DNA of 52,186 bases from CAVSUR01 sp052143655 (GCA_052143655.1 JBKQSL010000100.1:1-52186), one strand, 5' to 3'; positions 15,421 through 25,289 are shown, numbered from the stretch's first letter. Notes: generated by a model not told the origin, from the letters alone. Numbers and translations: made by a program.

Positions 15421-16832
15421 CAGCCGACCGCTCCTTCCATCTGCAGCTCGATCAGCCGGTTGAGCTCGAGCGCGTACTCCATCGGCAGCTCGCGGGCGAT
15501 CGGCTCGATGAACCCGCGGACGATCGTGGCCATTGCCTCGTCCTCGGTCATGCCCCGGCTCATCAGGTAGAACAGCTGGTCCTCGGAGATCTTGGAGACG
15601 CTCGCCTCGTGGCCCATCTCCGCGTCGTCCTCGCGGACGTCGATGTAGGGGTAGGTGTCGGACCGGCTGATCGTGTCCACCAGCAGCGCGTCGCACTTGA
15701 CGGTCGACTTGGAGTGCTCGGCGCCCTCGGCCACCTGGACCAGGCCGCGGTAGGAGGTGCGGCCGCCGGCCCGGGCCACCGACTTGGACACGATCGAGGA
15801 CGAGGTGTTCGGCGCCAGGTGCACCATCTTGGCCCCGGCGTCCTGGTGCTGGCCCTCGCCAGCGAACGCGACCGACAGGGTCTCGCCCTTGGCGTGCTCG
15901 CCCATCAGGTAGATGGCCGGGTACTTCATCGTGACCTTGGAGCCGATGTTGCCGTCCACCCACTCCATCGTCGCGCCGGCCTGCGCCACGGCCCGCTTGG
16001 TCACCAGGTTGTACACGTTGGCCGACCAGTTCTGGATCGTGGTGTACCGGCAGCGGGCGCCCTTCTTGACGATGATCTCCACCACCGCCGAGTGCAGCGA
16101 GTCGGAGGAGTAGACCGGTGCCGTGCAGCCCTCGACGTAGTGCACGTACGCGTCCTCGTCGACGATGATCAGCGTCCGCTCGAACTGGCCCATGTTCTCG
16201 GTGTTGATCCGGAAGTATGCCTGCAGCGGGATGTCGACGCGCACGCCCTTGGGCACGTAGATGAAGCTGCCGCCGGACCAGACCGCGGTGTTCAGCGCGG
16301 CGAACTTGTTGTCGCCCACCGGGATCACGGTCGCGAAGTACTCCCGGAACAGGTCCGGGTGCTCCTTCAGCGCCGTGTCGGTGTCCAGGAAGATAACGCC
16401 CTTCTCCTCAAGGTCCTCGCGGATCTTGTGGTAGACGACCTCGGACTCGTACTGGGCGGCCACGCCCGCGATCAGCCGCTGCTTCTCGGCCTCGGGGATG
16501 CCCAGCCTGTCGTAGGTGTTCTTGATGTCAGCGGGCAGATCGTCCCAGCTCGCGGCCTGCTTCTCGGTGGACCGGACGAAGTACTTGATGTTCTCGAAGT
16601 CGATGCCCGACAGGTCAGAGCCCCAGGTCGGCATCGGCTTGCGGCGGAACAGCTGCAGGCCCTTCAGGCGCAGGTCGAGCATCCACTGCGGCTCGCCCTT
16701 CTTGGCCGAGATATCCCGGACGACGTCCTCGTTCAGGCCGCGCCGGGCTGACTCGCCGGCTGCGTCGGAGTCGGCCCAGCCGAACTTATAGCGGTCGAGG
16801 CCGTCAAGCTCGGGCCGCGCGATAGTCGTCAT
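15420..16832 (-). CDS. sufB: Fe-S assembly scaffold SufB
   Basis: This 470-aa protein is the main site of nascent cluster assembly in SufBC2D. Recognisable segments are GEPQWMLDLRLKGL, YVEGCTAPVYSSDSLHSA, RCRYTTIQNWSANVYNLVTKR and the C-terminal GHEASVSKISEDQLFYLMSRG. There is no intein, unlike M. tuberculosis SufB. It is the first structural gene after sufR, whose stop overlaps the sufB start. Confidence 0.97.
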   Translation of the reverse strand: MTTIARPELDGLDRYKFGWADSDAAGESARRGLNEDVVRDISAKKGEPQWMLDLRLKGLQLFRRKPMPTWGSDLSGIDFENIKYFVRSTEKQAASWDDLPADIKNTYDRLGIPEAEKQRLIAGVAAQYESEVVYHKIREDLEEKGVIFLDTDTALKEHPDLFREYFATVIPVGDNKFAALNTAVWSGGSFIYVPKGVRVDIPLQAYFRINTENMGQFERTLIIVDEDAYVHYVEGCTAPVYSSDSLHSAVVEIIVKKGARCRYTTIQNWSANVYNLVTKRAVAQAGATMEWVDGNIGSKVTMKYPAIYLMGEHAKGETLSVAFAGEGQHQDAGAKMVHLAPNTSSSIVSKSVARAGGRTSYRGLVQVAEGAEHSKSTVKCDALLVDTISRSDTYPYIDVREDDAEMGHEASVSKISEDQLFYLMSRGMTEDEAMATIVRGFIEPIARELPMEYALELNRLIELQMEGAVG

Positions 16833-17638
16833 GCGGAGGTTCCTCCGGACTGTGTGCTGGTGCGGATATACGTCAGCCCTGTCGGCGTGACGTGGGTGGT
16901 GCAGATGCCGTCCCCGTTGGCGATCGTGGCGAGGCGCTGCACCGGGGTATCGAGCAGGCGGCCGAACGCCTCGGTCTCGGCCTCGCAGAGCTGCGGGTAC
17001 CGCGCGGCGACATGCGCTACCGGGCAGTGGTGCTGGCAGAGCTGCTCGCTGCCGGCCGAGCCCGGCGCGCCGCTGGCCGACGCGGCGTAGCCGTCGGCCG
17101 ACAGTGCCGCCGCGAGAGCCTGCACCCGCCGCTCGGGCGGCGCGGCCGCGACCGCGGCGCGGTAGCGGCTTTCCAGGCCCGCCGTCTGCTGCCGGGCGAA
17201 CGCGGTCACCGCGCCCGGCCCGGCGGTCTCGGCGATGAACCGCAGTGCGCTGGTGGCCAGGTCGTCGTAGGCGTGCTCGAACGCGCTGCGCCCGGCGTCG
17301 GTGATGACGAACAGCCGGGCTGGCCTGCCCCGGCCCCGCGCGCCGCGCGGCCGGGCGATACGCGTCTCGATCATGCCCTCGGCGATCAGGTTGTCCAGGT
17401 GCCGCCGGACGGCGGCCGGGGTGAGGCCGAGCCGGGCGGACAGGCCGGCCGCCGTGGCCGGGCCATTCTCCAGGGTCAGCCGGGCCACCCTGGCCCTGGT
17501 CCCGCGCTCGGAGCCGCCGGGGCCGAGCGCGGCGCCAGCCGGGCCTGCGGCCGCGGTGCTGGCAGCAGGCGGCGCAGCACGCAGCACGGCGCTCGCGGCG
17601 CCCGGCTCAGTGTCAGCGGCCAGTCCCATGTTTTTCAC
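16829..17638 (-). CDS. sufR: SufR-type Fe-S-sensing repressor of the SUF operon
   Basis: The protein is 269 aa. Its HTH is ARVARLTLENGPATAAGLSARLGLTPAAVRRHLDNL and the wing is RPRGARGRGRPARL. The C-terminus has the SufR cluster motif C-x3-C-x12-C (LCQHHC...QLC), with another Cys at GICTTH. SufR binds a [4Fe-4S] cluster and represses suf when clusters are plentiful. GTG at 17638 starts VKNMG, typical of SufR; ATG at 17629 is the alternative. The frame extending to 17743 runs through the operator and is unlikely. It is the first gene of the minus-strand SUF operon. Confidence 0.92.
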   Translation of the reverse strand: MKNMGLAADTEPGAASAVLRAAPPAASTAAAGPAGAALGPGGSERGTRARVARLTLENGPATAAGLSARLGLTPAAVRRHLDNLIAEGMIETRIARPRGARGRGRPARLFVITDAGRSAFEHAYDDLATSALRFIAETAGPGAVTAFARQQTAGLESRYRAAVAAAPPERRVQALAAALSADGYAASASGAPGSAGSEQLCQHHCPVAHVAARYPQLCEAETEAFGRLLDTPVQRLATIANGDGICTTHVTPTGLTYIRTSTQSGGTSA

Positions 17639-17650
17639 AACATCATTGTG
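17636..17650. promoter_or_regulatory. Candidate SufR operator
   Basis: CACAA-N5-TTGTG is a perfect 15-bp inverted repeat that covers the sufR start codon and its upstream edge. Mycobacterial SufR binds a similar short repeat (ACAC-N5-GTGT-like), so autoregulation is likely. An A/T-rich stretch just upstream (TATTTA on the minus strand) could be the -10. Confidence 0.6.
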
Positions 17651-17839
17651 CCCTAAATACTTCCGGCCTGCCAAGGCGAGGGCCGGAAGAGCCGTCCCGC
17701 CAGCCGGACGTTCCTGCGCGGCGGGCTGTGGGGCAGCCGTCACCGGCCGTTCGGCTGCCCGTCATGACCCCGCTGCATGCATCCGATACGAAGGCCATTC
17801 GGGTTCCCGGCGACCGTCCGGGCGCCCCGAGGAGGCTTC

Positions 17840-19513
17840 ATGCGAACAGCGCATTGGCGGGCGGCCGCGGCCGCCGCGGGCGTGGCGGCGCTGCTGGGCG
17901 CCACGGCCACGACGTCGGCCGCGACGGCAGCGCCCCGCGGCGGCGACGGCGCTCGGATCCGGCACGTGCTGCTGATATCGGTGGACGGCCTGCACCAGCA
18001 GGACCTCAGCTGGTACGTCCGCACCCACCCGGGCTCGGTGCTGGCGGCGCTGGACCGCCGCGGCGTGGAGTACAGCCACGCGATGACCCCGGTCCCGTCG
18101 GACTCGTTCCCGGGCATGGTGGCGCAGGTCACCGGCGGCGACCCGGGCGTCACGGGGATCTACTACGACGACACCTACAACCATGACGTGTTCCCGGCCG
18201 GAACCACGAAGTGCGCGGGTCCGGTGCCCGGCGGCGAGGTCGCCTATACCGAGGCCGATGACATCAACCAGAACGCGCTGGACGCCGGCCAGGGCCTCAA
18301 GGGCCTGCCGGGCAGCATCCTGCAGATGACCGGCGACCCGCGGAAGGTCATCAACCCGGCGAACCTGCCGGTCAGCCCGAAGACCTGCACGCCGATCTAC
18401 CCGAACTCCTACCTCAGGGTCAACACGATCTTCAACGTGGCCCGCGCGCACGGCCTGCGGACCGCCTGGTCCGACAAGCACCCGGCCTACCTGGCACTGT
18501 CCGGGCCGTCGGGTAACGGCGTGCAGGACTACTTCACCCCGGAGATCAACAGCCAGGCGATCGGCTACCCGGCGGGCGAGGACTGGACCAAGGACAACGC
18601 CGCCACCATGCAGTACGACAGCTACAAGGTGCAGGCGATCCTGAACGAGATCGCCGGCTGGAACCACAGCCGGACCCGGCACGTCGGCGTGCCGGCCATC
18701 TTCGGGATGAACTTCCAGACCGTGTCCACCGCGCAGAAGCTGCCGACCTCCGACGGGCTGACCGGCGGCTACCTGCCCGGCGGCAAGGTCCCGGGCCCGC
18801 TGCTGCGGCGCGCGCTGGACTACATCAACACCGAGATCGGCAAGATGGTCGCGCAGATCCGGGCGCAGGGCCTGGCAGCCAGCACGGCCGTCATCATCTC
18901 CGCCAAGCACGGGCAGTCCCCCACCAACCCGGCCGACCTCAAGCGGGTGCCGGACGCCCCGATCGTGGCGGCGGTCAACGCGGCCTGGGCCAGGCTGCAC
19001 CCGAAGGCGCCGGCCCTGGTCGTCTTCGAGACCGACGACGACGGCATGCTGTGGTGGCTGAGCAACCGCTCCCAGCCCGCGGCGGACTTCGTCAAGCACT
19101 ACCTGCTCACCCACTCCGCGGCGGGCAACAACATCAGCGGCGCCGCGATCACGGTCGCGCATTCAGGGCTGCGGAAGGTTTACGCCGGAGCGGCGTCAGC
19201 CGCGTACTTCCACGTCCCGGTCAGCGACCCGCGGCACCCGGACATCTTCGGCACCGTCACGCACGGCGTGGTCTACACCGGTGGCGAGTCGAAGATCGCC
19301 GAGCACGGCGGAGCCGGCTTCCAGGACCGGAACGTGCCGATCCTGGTGGACGTGCCGGGCCGGTGGCACGGCCGGGCCGTCGCGGCTCCTGTCGATACCA
19401 CGCAGATCGCCCCCACGATCCTGCGGCTGCTGGGCCTGAACCCGCGGGCCCTGCAGGCGGTGCGGATCGAGCACACCCAGGTCCTGCCGGCCCTGGCCGG
19501 CCGGATGCGCTAG
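17840..19513 (+). CDS. Secreted alkaline-phosphatase-superfamily (type I phosphodiesterase/nucleotide pyrophosphatase) enzyme
   Basis: The 557-aa protein starts with a signal peptide (RAAAAAAGVAALLGATATTSAATAA). The metal-binding and nucleophile regions of the phosphodiesterase/pyrophosphatase family are visible: SVDGLHQQDL (Asp), VPSDSFPGMVAQVTGG (Ser/Thr nucleophile region), YYDDTYNHD, SAKHGQSP (His) and AEHGGAGFQD (His). Hydrolysis of an extracellular phosphodiester or phosphate ester is expected; the substrate is unknown. ATG at 17840 has GGAGG 4 nt upstream. The open frame upstream to 17777 overlaps the sufR promoter zone. It stands alone, divergent from sufR. Confidence 0.88.
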   Translation: MRTAHWRAAAAAAGVAALLGATATTSAATAAPRGGDGARIRHVLLISVDGLHQQDLSWYVRTHPGSVLAALDRRGVEYSHAMTPVPSDSFPGMVAQVTGGDPGVTGIYYDDTYNHDVFPAGTTKCAGPVPGGEVAYTEADDINQNALDAGQGLKGLPGSILQMTGDPRKVINPANLPVSPKTCTPIYPNSYLRVNTIFNVARAHGLRTAWSDKHPAYLALSGPSGNGVQDYFTPEINSQAIGYPAGEDWTKDNAATMQYDSYKVQAILNEIAGWNHSRTRHVGVPAIFGMNFQTVSTAQKLPTSDGLTGGYLPGGKVPGPLLRRALDYINTEIGKMVAQIRAQGLAASTAVIISAKHGQSPTNPADLKRVPDAPIVAAVNAAWARLHPKAPALVVFETDDDGMLWWLSNRSQPAADFVKHYLLTHSAAGNNISGAAITVAHSGLRKVYAGAASAAYFHVPVSDPRHPDIFGTVTHGVVYTGGESKIAEHGGAGFQDRNVPILVDVPGRWHGRAVAAPVDTTQIAPTILRLLGLNPRALQAVRIEHTQVLPALAGRMR

Positions 19514-19599
19514 CCGGGCGCAGCCGGTGCCGTGCGGGGCCCGGCGGCCCGGCGGCCGAGCTCAGGTGTCGCTCAGCGGGCCAGTGTGGCGCGTGACGG

Positions 19600-20448
19600 T
19601 CAGCGGGGTTCGGGGGGCTCCGGGGGCTCGGCCCCCGGGTAATACAGCGACAGGAAGCCGCGCAGCAGGGCGGCGGTGCCTTCCAGGTGCTCGGCTACCG
19701 CCCGGCGGGCCTGCTCGGGCTGGCCGGCCAGGATCGCCTCGACGATCGCCGTGTGCTGTCGCGCGGTGTGGTGGATGTTGCGCTGGAGCACCGGGATCGC
19801 GTTCAGCAGGTCGTTCAGCCGCATCCGGGCGTCGGCGCCGGCCGCGGCGAGCAGTCCGGAGCCGGTCAGCTCGGCGACCGACAGGTGGAACAGGGTGTCC
19901 AGGCGGCGGTAGTCTTGCGGGCTCGCGGCGTTCACCTCGGCCAGGCGGCGCTGCAGGATCTCACGCACCCGGCCGTATTCCCCGGCTGGGTGGCAGCCGT
20001 CAGCGGCCAGGCCCAGCGGCCAGTGCCTGCCGCTGCCCGGGCCGGGCAGCAGCCGGGTCATCATGCCCGCCAGGGTCTCGGCCGCGCCGCTCTCCACTGC
20101 CAGCCGGAACGTCAGCGCGTCGGCCAGCTTCTCGCCGTCGCGGATCGCCAGCCGGGCCACCTTCGCCGTATCGGGGGCCGGCGGAGTGTAGGTGATGAAC
20201 GTGCCGCCGAACCGGCCCCGCCGGGACTCGACGTAGCCGGCCTGGGCCAGCTCGCGGATTGCCTCGCGCAGGGTGAGCCGGCTGATCCCCAGCTGCACAG
20301 CCAGCTCCCGCTCGGCCGGGAACCGCTCGCCCGGGGCGATCATGCCCAGCTTGATGACGGTCAGCAGCCGCTCGACCGTCTCCTCGAACGCGTTCCCCTG
20401 CCGGACCGGCCGCAGCACGCTGGTGAGCTCGACCCCGCTGCCCGCCAC
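19600..20448 (-). CDS. FadR/FCD-type GntR-family regulator of the gamma-glutamylation cluster
   Basis: The 282-aa protein has an N-terminal GntR winged helix (PGERFPAERELAVQLGISRLTLREAIRELAQAGYVESRRG) and a C-terminal helical FCD domain. Conserved His residues (LFHLSVAELTGS, HHTARQH, AEHLEG) are expected to hold a metal and an acidic ligand. GTG at 20448 has a GGAGGG site. It is divergent from the permease that begins the catabolic cluster, and a FadR-like palindrome lies between them. Regulation of the cluster by its substrate or a gamma-glutamyl intermediate is inferred. Confidence 0.9.
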   Translation of the reverse strand: MAGSGVELTSVLRPVRQGNAFEETVERLLTVIKLGMIAPGERFPAERELAVQLGISRLTLREAIRELAQAGYVESRRGRFGGTFITYTPPAPDTAKVARLAIRDGEKLADALTFRLAVESGAAETLAGMMTRLLPGPGSGRHWPLGLAADGCHPAGEYGRVREILQRRLAEVNAASPQDYRRLDTLFHLSVAELTGSGLLAAAGADARMRLNDLLNAIPVLQRNIHHTARQHTAIVEAILAGQPEQARRAVAEHLEGTAALLRGFLSLYYPGAEPPEPPEPR

Positions 20449-20744
20449 TCGCCCTCCGATGGGTTAGTGCCGCCCGCTCCCTGACGTTACGTGCCCGACC
20501 TGCGGCTTAACGCACCCGGCGCCGGCCGGGCGGCACCGGCACGCGATCCCCTCCTGAGCCGCGCGCCGGTTCGGATGTGGCGCAAGTGACGAATCTGACC
20601 ACGGGCCTTGAATGTTGCGCCCGTCACATCCATCATTGGTCTGTTATTAGACCATTGAAGCGGCAGCGTGGCCAGCCCGGATGGCAGCAGATCCCACCGA
20701 CAGCACCAGTAGCACCCGTGACCCCCTGACCCAAGGAGCACGCC
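20449..20744. promoter_or_regulatory. Divergent promoter region with FadR-type operator
   Basis: The key element is TGGTCT-N6-AGACCA at 20637-20654, a perfect inverted repeat of the TGGT...ACCA type bound by FadR-subfamily GntR proteins. It lies about 90 bp before the permease start and about 190 bp before the regulator start. The A/T-rich centre contrasts with its surroundings. No ORF is supported in this gap. Confidence 0.65.
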
Positions 20745-22280
20745 GTGGCGGTCAACGAGCATGCGGCCCCGACGCCGATGACCAGTGACGAGGAAACCCT
20801 GCATCAACTGGGCTACGCCCAGGAACTGCGGCGGCGGATGTCGGGCTTCTCGAACTTCGCCGTGTCGTTCACGATCATCTCGATCCTGTCCGGCTGCATG
20901 ACGCTGTACGGCTACGGCATGATCACCGGCGGTCCGGTCGCCATCGTCTGGGGCTGGCCCCTGGTCGGGATCATGACCCTGATGGTGGGGCTCTCGATGG
21001 CCGAGGTCTGCTCCAGCTACCCGACGGCTGGCGGGCTGTATTACTGGGCCGCCAAGCTGGCCCGTCCGGGCCGGGGCCCGGTGTGGTCCTGGTTCACCGG
21101 TTGGTTCAACTTCCTCGGCCAGGTGGCCATCACCGCGGGCATCGACTTCGGCGCCGCGTTCTTCATCAACGCGTGGCTCAACCTGGTGTTCGGGACGCCC
21201 ACCTACCACTGGGTCACCATCTTGATCTACGCGTGCGTGCTGCTCTTGCACGGGCTGCTCAACCAGTTCGGCATCCGCATTGTCGCGCTGCTGAACGACG
21301 TCAGCGTGTGGTGGCACATCCTGGGCGTGCTGCTCATCGTGGCCGTGCTCGCGTTCGTGCCCGCGCACCACCAGTCGCCCAGCTTCGTGTTCACCAAGAT
21401 CGTCAACCTGACCGGCTGGCACAGCACCCTCTACGTGCTCGCCCTCGGCCTGCTGCTCGCCCAGTACACCTTCACCGGCTACGACGCGTCGGCGCACCTG
21501 ACCGAAGAGACCCATCAGGCCTCTCGCAGCGGCCCCCGCGGCATCGTCATGTCGATCCTGGTCTCGCTGTTCGCGGGCTGGATCCTGCTGATCGGCCTCA
21601 CGTTCGCCATCCAGCACTACAGCGCTGAGGTCGCCTCGCCCACCGGCGAGCCGCCGGTCCAGATCTTCATCGACGCCATCGGCGCCACCGGCGCCAAGCT
21701 GCTGCTGCTAGTCGTGATCGGCGCGCAGCTGTTCTGCGGCATGTCCTCGGTGACCGCGAACTCGCGGATGATCTACGCGTTCTCCCGGGACGGCGCGCTG
21801 CCCGGCTCGGCCATCTGGCACCGGGTCAACAAGCGCACCCGCACGCCGACCAACGCGATCTGGCTCGCTGCCGTCGGCGCCCTCGTCCTCGGCCTGCCCT
21901 ACCTGTGGAACGGCGCGGCCTACGCGGCGGTCACCTCGATCGCGACCATCGGGCTGTACGTCGCCTACGTGTCCCCGACGTTCCTGCGGCTGCGGCTGGG
22001 GTCCCGGTTCCAGCGCGGGCCCTGGCACCTGGGCTCCTGGAGCTACGTCATCGGCTGGATCGCGGTCGTCTGGGTGGTGTTCATCACGATCTTGTTCATG
22101 CTGCCGACCGCGTCCCCGATCACCCGGGACAACTTCAACTACACGATCGTCGCGGTGCTTGTCGTCATCGGCTTCGCGGGCATCTACTGGCTGGTGTCGG
22201 CTCGCAACTGGTTCACCGGGCCGAAGGTGCAGGGCTCTGCCGAGGAACTGGCCGCGATAGAGCGGGAACTGTCGTCCTGA
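20745..22280 (+). CDS. APC-superfamily amino acid/amine permease
   Basis: The 511-aa protein has about 12 hydrophobic segments. It carries the APC N-terminal signature (LGYAQELRRRMSGFSNFAVSFTIISILSG) and the consensus FTGYDASAHLTEETHQA in helix 6. This resembles the GABA/choline-type (BAT/AAT) branch. It should import an amine, polyamine or amino acid, probably by proton symport. The GTG start at 20745 has an AAGGAG site. It is the first gene of the cluster and lies directly behind the FadR-type operator, so it likely brings in the compound that the next enzymes gamma-glutamylate. Confidence 0.93.
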   Translation: MAVNEHAAPTPMTSDEETLHQLGYAQELRRRMSGFSNFAVSFTIISILSGCMTLYGYGMITGGPVAIVWGWPLVGIMTLMVGLSMAEVCSSYPTAGGLYYWAAKLARPGRGPVWSWFTGWFNFLGQVAITAGIDFGAAFFINAWLNLVFGTPTYHWVTILIYACVLLLHGLLNQFGIRIVALLNDVSVWWHILGVLLIVAVLAFVPAHHQSPSFVFTKIVNLTGWHSTLYVLALGLLLAQYTFTGYDASAHLTEETHQASRSGPRGIVMSILVSLFAGWILLIGLTFAIQHYSAEVASPTGEPPVQIFIDAIGATGAKLLLLVVIGAQLFCGMSSVTANSRMIYAFSRDGALPGSAIWHRVNKRTRTPTNAIWLAAVGALVLGLPYLWNGAAYAAVTSIATIGLYVAYVSPTFLRLRLGSRFQRGPWHLGSWSYVIGWIAVVWVVFITILFMLPTASPITRDNFNYTIVAVLVVIGFAGIYWLVSARNWFTGPKVQGSAEELAAIERELSS

Positions 22281-22371
22281 CGCCTGTTGCGCATGACCGC
22301 CCGGCGGTGAAGTCTTACGCCGCAGTGATCAACGATCTACCGTGGAACGAGGTCCCGATGATAGGAGGCTC

Positions 22372-23763
22372 ATGGCCCTGTACCGTGGCCACGGCCCGTA
22401 CGCCCGGCAGCGAGGCATGCTAACGCTGGAGCGCCTGCGCGTTGAGGTCGGCGAAGGCGAGATTGACACGGTGGTGCTCGCATTCACCGACATGCAGGGA
22501 CGGCTGCAGGGCAAGCGGCTGTCAGCCGAGTTCTTCCTGGACGAGGTTGCCCAGCATGCCGCCGAGGGTTGCAACTACCTGCTGGCCGTGGACGTGGACA
22601 TGAACACGGTCGACGGGTACGCGATGTCGTCGTGGGAGCACGGCTACGGCGACTTCGTCCTCGTCCCGGACATGACCACGCTGCGCAAGGTGCCCTGGCA
22701 CCCGGCCACGGCACTGGTCCTGGCCGACCTGACCTGGCTGGACGACGCCCCGGTGGTGGCCTCGCCGCGGCAGGTACTCAAGGCCCAGACGCAGCGGCTG
22801 GCCGACCAGGGATGGGTCGCCCTGGCCGGCACGGAGCTGGAGTTCGTCGTCTTCACCGAGTCCTACGAGCAGGCCGCCGCGAAGGGCTACCGCGAGCTGA
22901 CCCCGGCCAACCAGTACAACGTTGACTACTCGATCCTCGGCACCGCACGGGTCGAGCCGCTGCTGCGCCGGATCCGCAACGGAATGTCCGGCGCGGGCAT
23001 GTATGTCGAGTCCGCCAAGGGCGAGTGCAACCTCGGCCAGCACGAGATCGCGTTCCGGTACGCCGATGCGGTCACCACCTGCGACAACCATTCGCTCTAC
23101 AAGACCGGGGCCAAGGAGATCGCGGCGCAGGACGGCGTGTCCATCACGTTCATGGCCAAGCCGAACGACCGCGAGGGCAATTCCTGCCACATCCACCTGT
23201 CGCTGCGCGACGCCGACGGCAACCCCGTGCTGGCCGGCGACGGCCTGCACGGGCTGTCGAAGACCGGCGAGCATTTCCTGGCCGGCCAGCTGGCCGCGCT
23301 GCGGGAGCTGACGCTGTGCTACGCGCCGAACATCAACTCCTACAAGCGGTACGTGCACGGCAGCTTCGCGCCGACTGCCATCCGCTGGGGCGTGGACAAC
23401 CGGACCTGCGCGCTGCGCCTGGTCGGCCACGGGCCCTCGCTGCGGGTGGAGAACCGCACGCCCGGCGGTGATGTCAATCCCTACCTGGCCATCGCCGCGA
23501 TGATCGCCGCAGGGCTGCACGGCATCGAGAACGAGCTGCCGCTGGAGCCCGCGTTCACCGGCAATGCCTACAAGGCTGACGGCGCGCGGATGCCGGATAC
23601 CCTGCGTCACGCGCTGGAGCTGTGGGAGCAGAGCGCACTGGCGGCGGAGGCGTTTGGCAGCGACGTGACCGAGCACTACGCGAACTACGCCAGGGTGGAG
23701 CTGGCCGCGTTCGACGCGGCTGTCACCGACTGGGAACTGCAGCGCTGCTTCGAGCGCCTGTAG
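22372..23763 (+). CDS. Glutamine-synthetase-like gamma-glutamyl-amine ligase (PuuA/GlnA3/GlnA4 type)
   Basis: The 463-aa protein has the GS beta-grasp (TDMQGRLQGKRL) and catalytic domain: GTELEFVVF, ESAKGECNLGQHEIAFRYADA, FMAKPNDREGNSCHIHLSL, NINSYKRYVHGSFAPTAIRW and RVENRTPGGDVNPYLAIAA. It lacks the adenylylation-site region of nitrogen-assimilating GlnA. Context (amine permease, aldehyde dehydrogenase, C26 hydrolase) points to ATP-dependent ligation of glutamate to an amine or amino alcohol. The start at 22372 has AGGAGG. It lies 91 nt after the permease stop. Substrate cannot be read from sequence. Confidence 0.92.
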   Translation: MALYRGHGPYARQRGMLTLERLRVEVGEGEIDTVVLAFTDMQGRLQGKRLSAEFFLDEVAQHAAEGCNYLLAVDVDMNTVDGYAMSSWEHGYGDFVLVPDMTTLRKVPWHPATALVLADLTWLDDAPVVASPRQVLKAQTQRLADQGWVALAGTELEFVVFTESYEQAAAKGYRELTPANQYNVDYSILGTARVEPLLRRIRNGMSGAGMYVESAKGECNLGQHEIAFRYADAVTTCDNHSLYKTGAKEIAAQDGVSITFMAKPNDREGNSCHIHLSLRDADGNPVLAGDGLHGLSKTGEHFLAGQLAALRELTLCYAPNINSYKRYVHGSFAPTAIRWGVDNRTCALRLVGHGPSLRVENRTPGGDVNPYLAIAAMIAAGLHGIENELPLEPAFTGNAYKADGARMPDTLRHALELWEQSALAAEAFGSDVTEHYANYARVELAAFDAAVTDWELQRCFERL

Positions 23764-23866
23764 CTGCCCGGCACCTGCCGCCCGCGGCTCAGCGCCCCGC
23801 CAACGCGCACCGCCACCTGAAGCGCACCGCCAGCTGACCAGCTCCTGGGAATTCTGGGGAACATGC

Positions 23867-25231
23867 ATGTCCGAGTACACGGTCGTCAACCCGGCGACCG
23901 AAGTCGCCGTCAGCACCGTCCGCGGCACGTCAGCGGAGGAAGCCGACACCGCCATCGGGCGGGCCGCGGCCGCGCAGGCGGCCTGGCGCCAGGTCTCGCC
24001 CGGCGACCGGGCCCGGCTGCTGCGCGCCTTCGCCGCCGAGGTCGACGCGCACGCCGCCGAGCTGGCCGACCTGGAGGTGGCCGGCTCCGGCCACCCGGTC
24101 GGCCAGGCCCGGTGGGAAGCCGAGCACGTGCGCGACGTGCTGCTGTACTACTCGGCTGCCCCGGAGCGGCTGATCGGCAAGCAGATCCCGGTGGCCGGCG
24201 GGCTGAACGTCACGTTTGCCGAGCCGCTCGGCGTCGTCGGCCTGATCGTGCCGTGGAACTTCCCGATGCCGATCTTCGCCTGGGGCATGGCGCCGGCGCT
24301 CGCTGCGGGCAACACGGTCGTGGCCAAGCCCGCCGAGATGACCCCGCTGACCGCCATCCGGATCGGCGAGCTGGCTCTCGCCGCCGGGCTGCCCGAGGGC
24401 GTGCTGCAGGTGCTGCCCGGCAAGGGCAGCGTGGTGGGCAACCGCCTCGTCGGGCACCCGGCCGTGCGCAAGATCGTGTTCACCGGGTCAACCGAGGTCG
24501 GCGCGCAGATCATGGCCGGATGCGCCCGGCAGATCAAGCGGGTCACGCTGGAGCTCGGCGGCAAGAGCGCGAACATCATTTTCTCTGACTGCGATCTGGA
24601 GAAGGCCGCGGCCACCGCACCGTATGCGGTGTTCGACAACGCCGGACAGGACTGCTGCGCCCGCTCGCGCATCCTCGTGCAGCGCCCGGTGCTGGATAAG
24701 TTCATGGCGCTGCTGGAGCCGGCCGTGCAGGGCGTCGTCGTCGGCGACCCGGCCTCGCCGAGGACCCAGATGGGGCCGCTTATCTCCGCCGCGCACCGCG
24801 AGCACGTCGCCTCCTACGTGCCCGAGGGCGCGCCGGTGGCGTTCCGCGGCAGCGCGCCCGCCGGGCCAGGGTTCTGGTACCCGCCGGTCGTGCTGGCCCC
24901 GGTCCGGGCGAGCGATCGCGCCTGCACCGAGGAGATCTTCGGCCCGGTCGTCACCGTCACCCCGTTCGACGACGAGGCCGAGGCGGTCGCGATCGCCAAC
25001 GACAGCCCTTACGGGCTGTCCGGGTCGATCTGGACCGGCAGCGTGGGCCGCGCGTTCCGGGTGGCGCGCGCAGTGGAGGCCGGCAACCTGTCGGTGAACT
25101 CGCACTCTTCGGTGCGGTACTGGACGCCGTTCGGCGGGTTCAAGCAGTCCGGTCTTGGCCGCGAGCTGGGGCCGGATGCGCTGGAGGCGTTCACCGAGAC
25201 CAAGAACGTGTTCATCGCCACCGACGGCTGA
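23867..25231 (+). CDS. NAD(P)-dependent aldehyde dehydrogenase
   Basis: This 454-aa ALDH-superfamily protein has the cofactor region PWNFPMPIF...AKPAEMTPL, the general base Glu in LELGGKSANIIF, and the catalytic Cys in NAGQDCCARSRI. The C-terminal motif EIFGPVVTVTPFDDEAEAV is also present. In this cluster it would oxidise a gamma-glutamyl-amino-aldehyde to the acid, as PuuC does. ATG at 23867 is the only good start. The gene follows the ligase by about 100 nt and precedes the SDR by 58 nt. Confidence 0.95.
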   Translation: MSEYTVVNPATEVAVSTVRGTSAEEADTAIGRAAAAQAAWRQVSPGDRARLLRAFAAEVDAHAAELADLEVAGSGHPVGQARWEAEHVRDVLLYYSAAPERLIGKQIPVAGGLNVTFAEPLGVVGLIVPWNFPMPIFAWGMAPALAAGNTVVAKPAEMTPLTAIRIGELALAAGLPEGVLQVLPGKGSVVGNRLVGHPAVRKIVFTGSTEVGAQIMAGCARQIKRVTLELGGKSANIIFSDCDLEKAAATAPYAVFDNAGQDCCARSRILVQRPVLDKFMALLEPAVQGVVVGDPASPRTQMGPLISAAHREHVASYVPEGAPVAFRGSAPAGPGFWYPPVVLAPVRASDRACTEEIFGPVVTVTPFDDEAEAVAIANDSPYGLSGSIWTGSVGRAFRVARAVEAGNLSVNSHSSVRYWTPFGGFKQSGLGRELGPDALEAFTETKNVFIATDG

Positions 25232-25289
25232 ACGGCCGCCTGCGCGGCTGCCGCCGCCGATCGTGGCTGACGCCAAGGAGATGAGTCAG

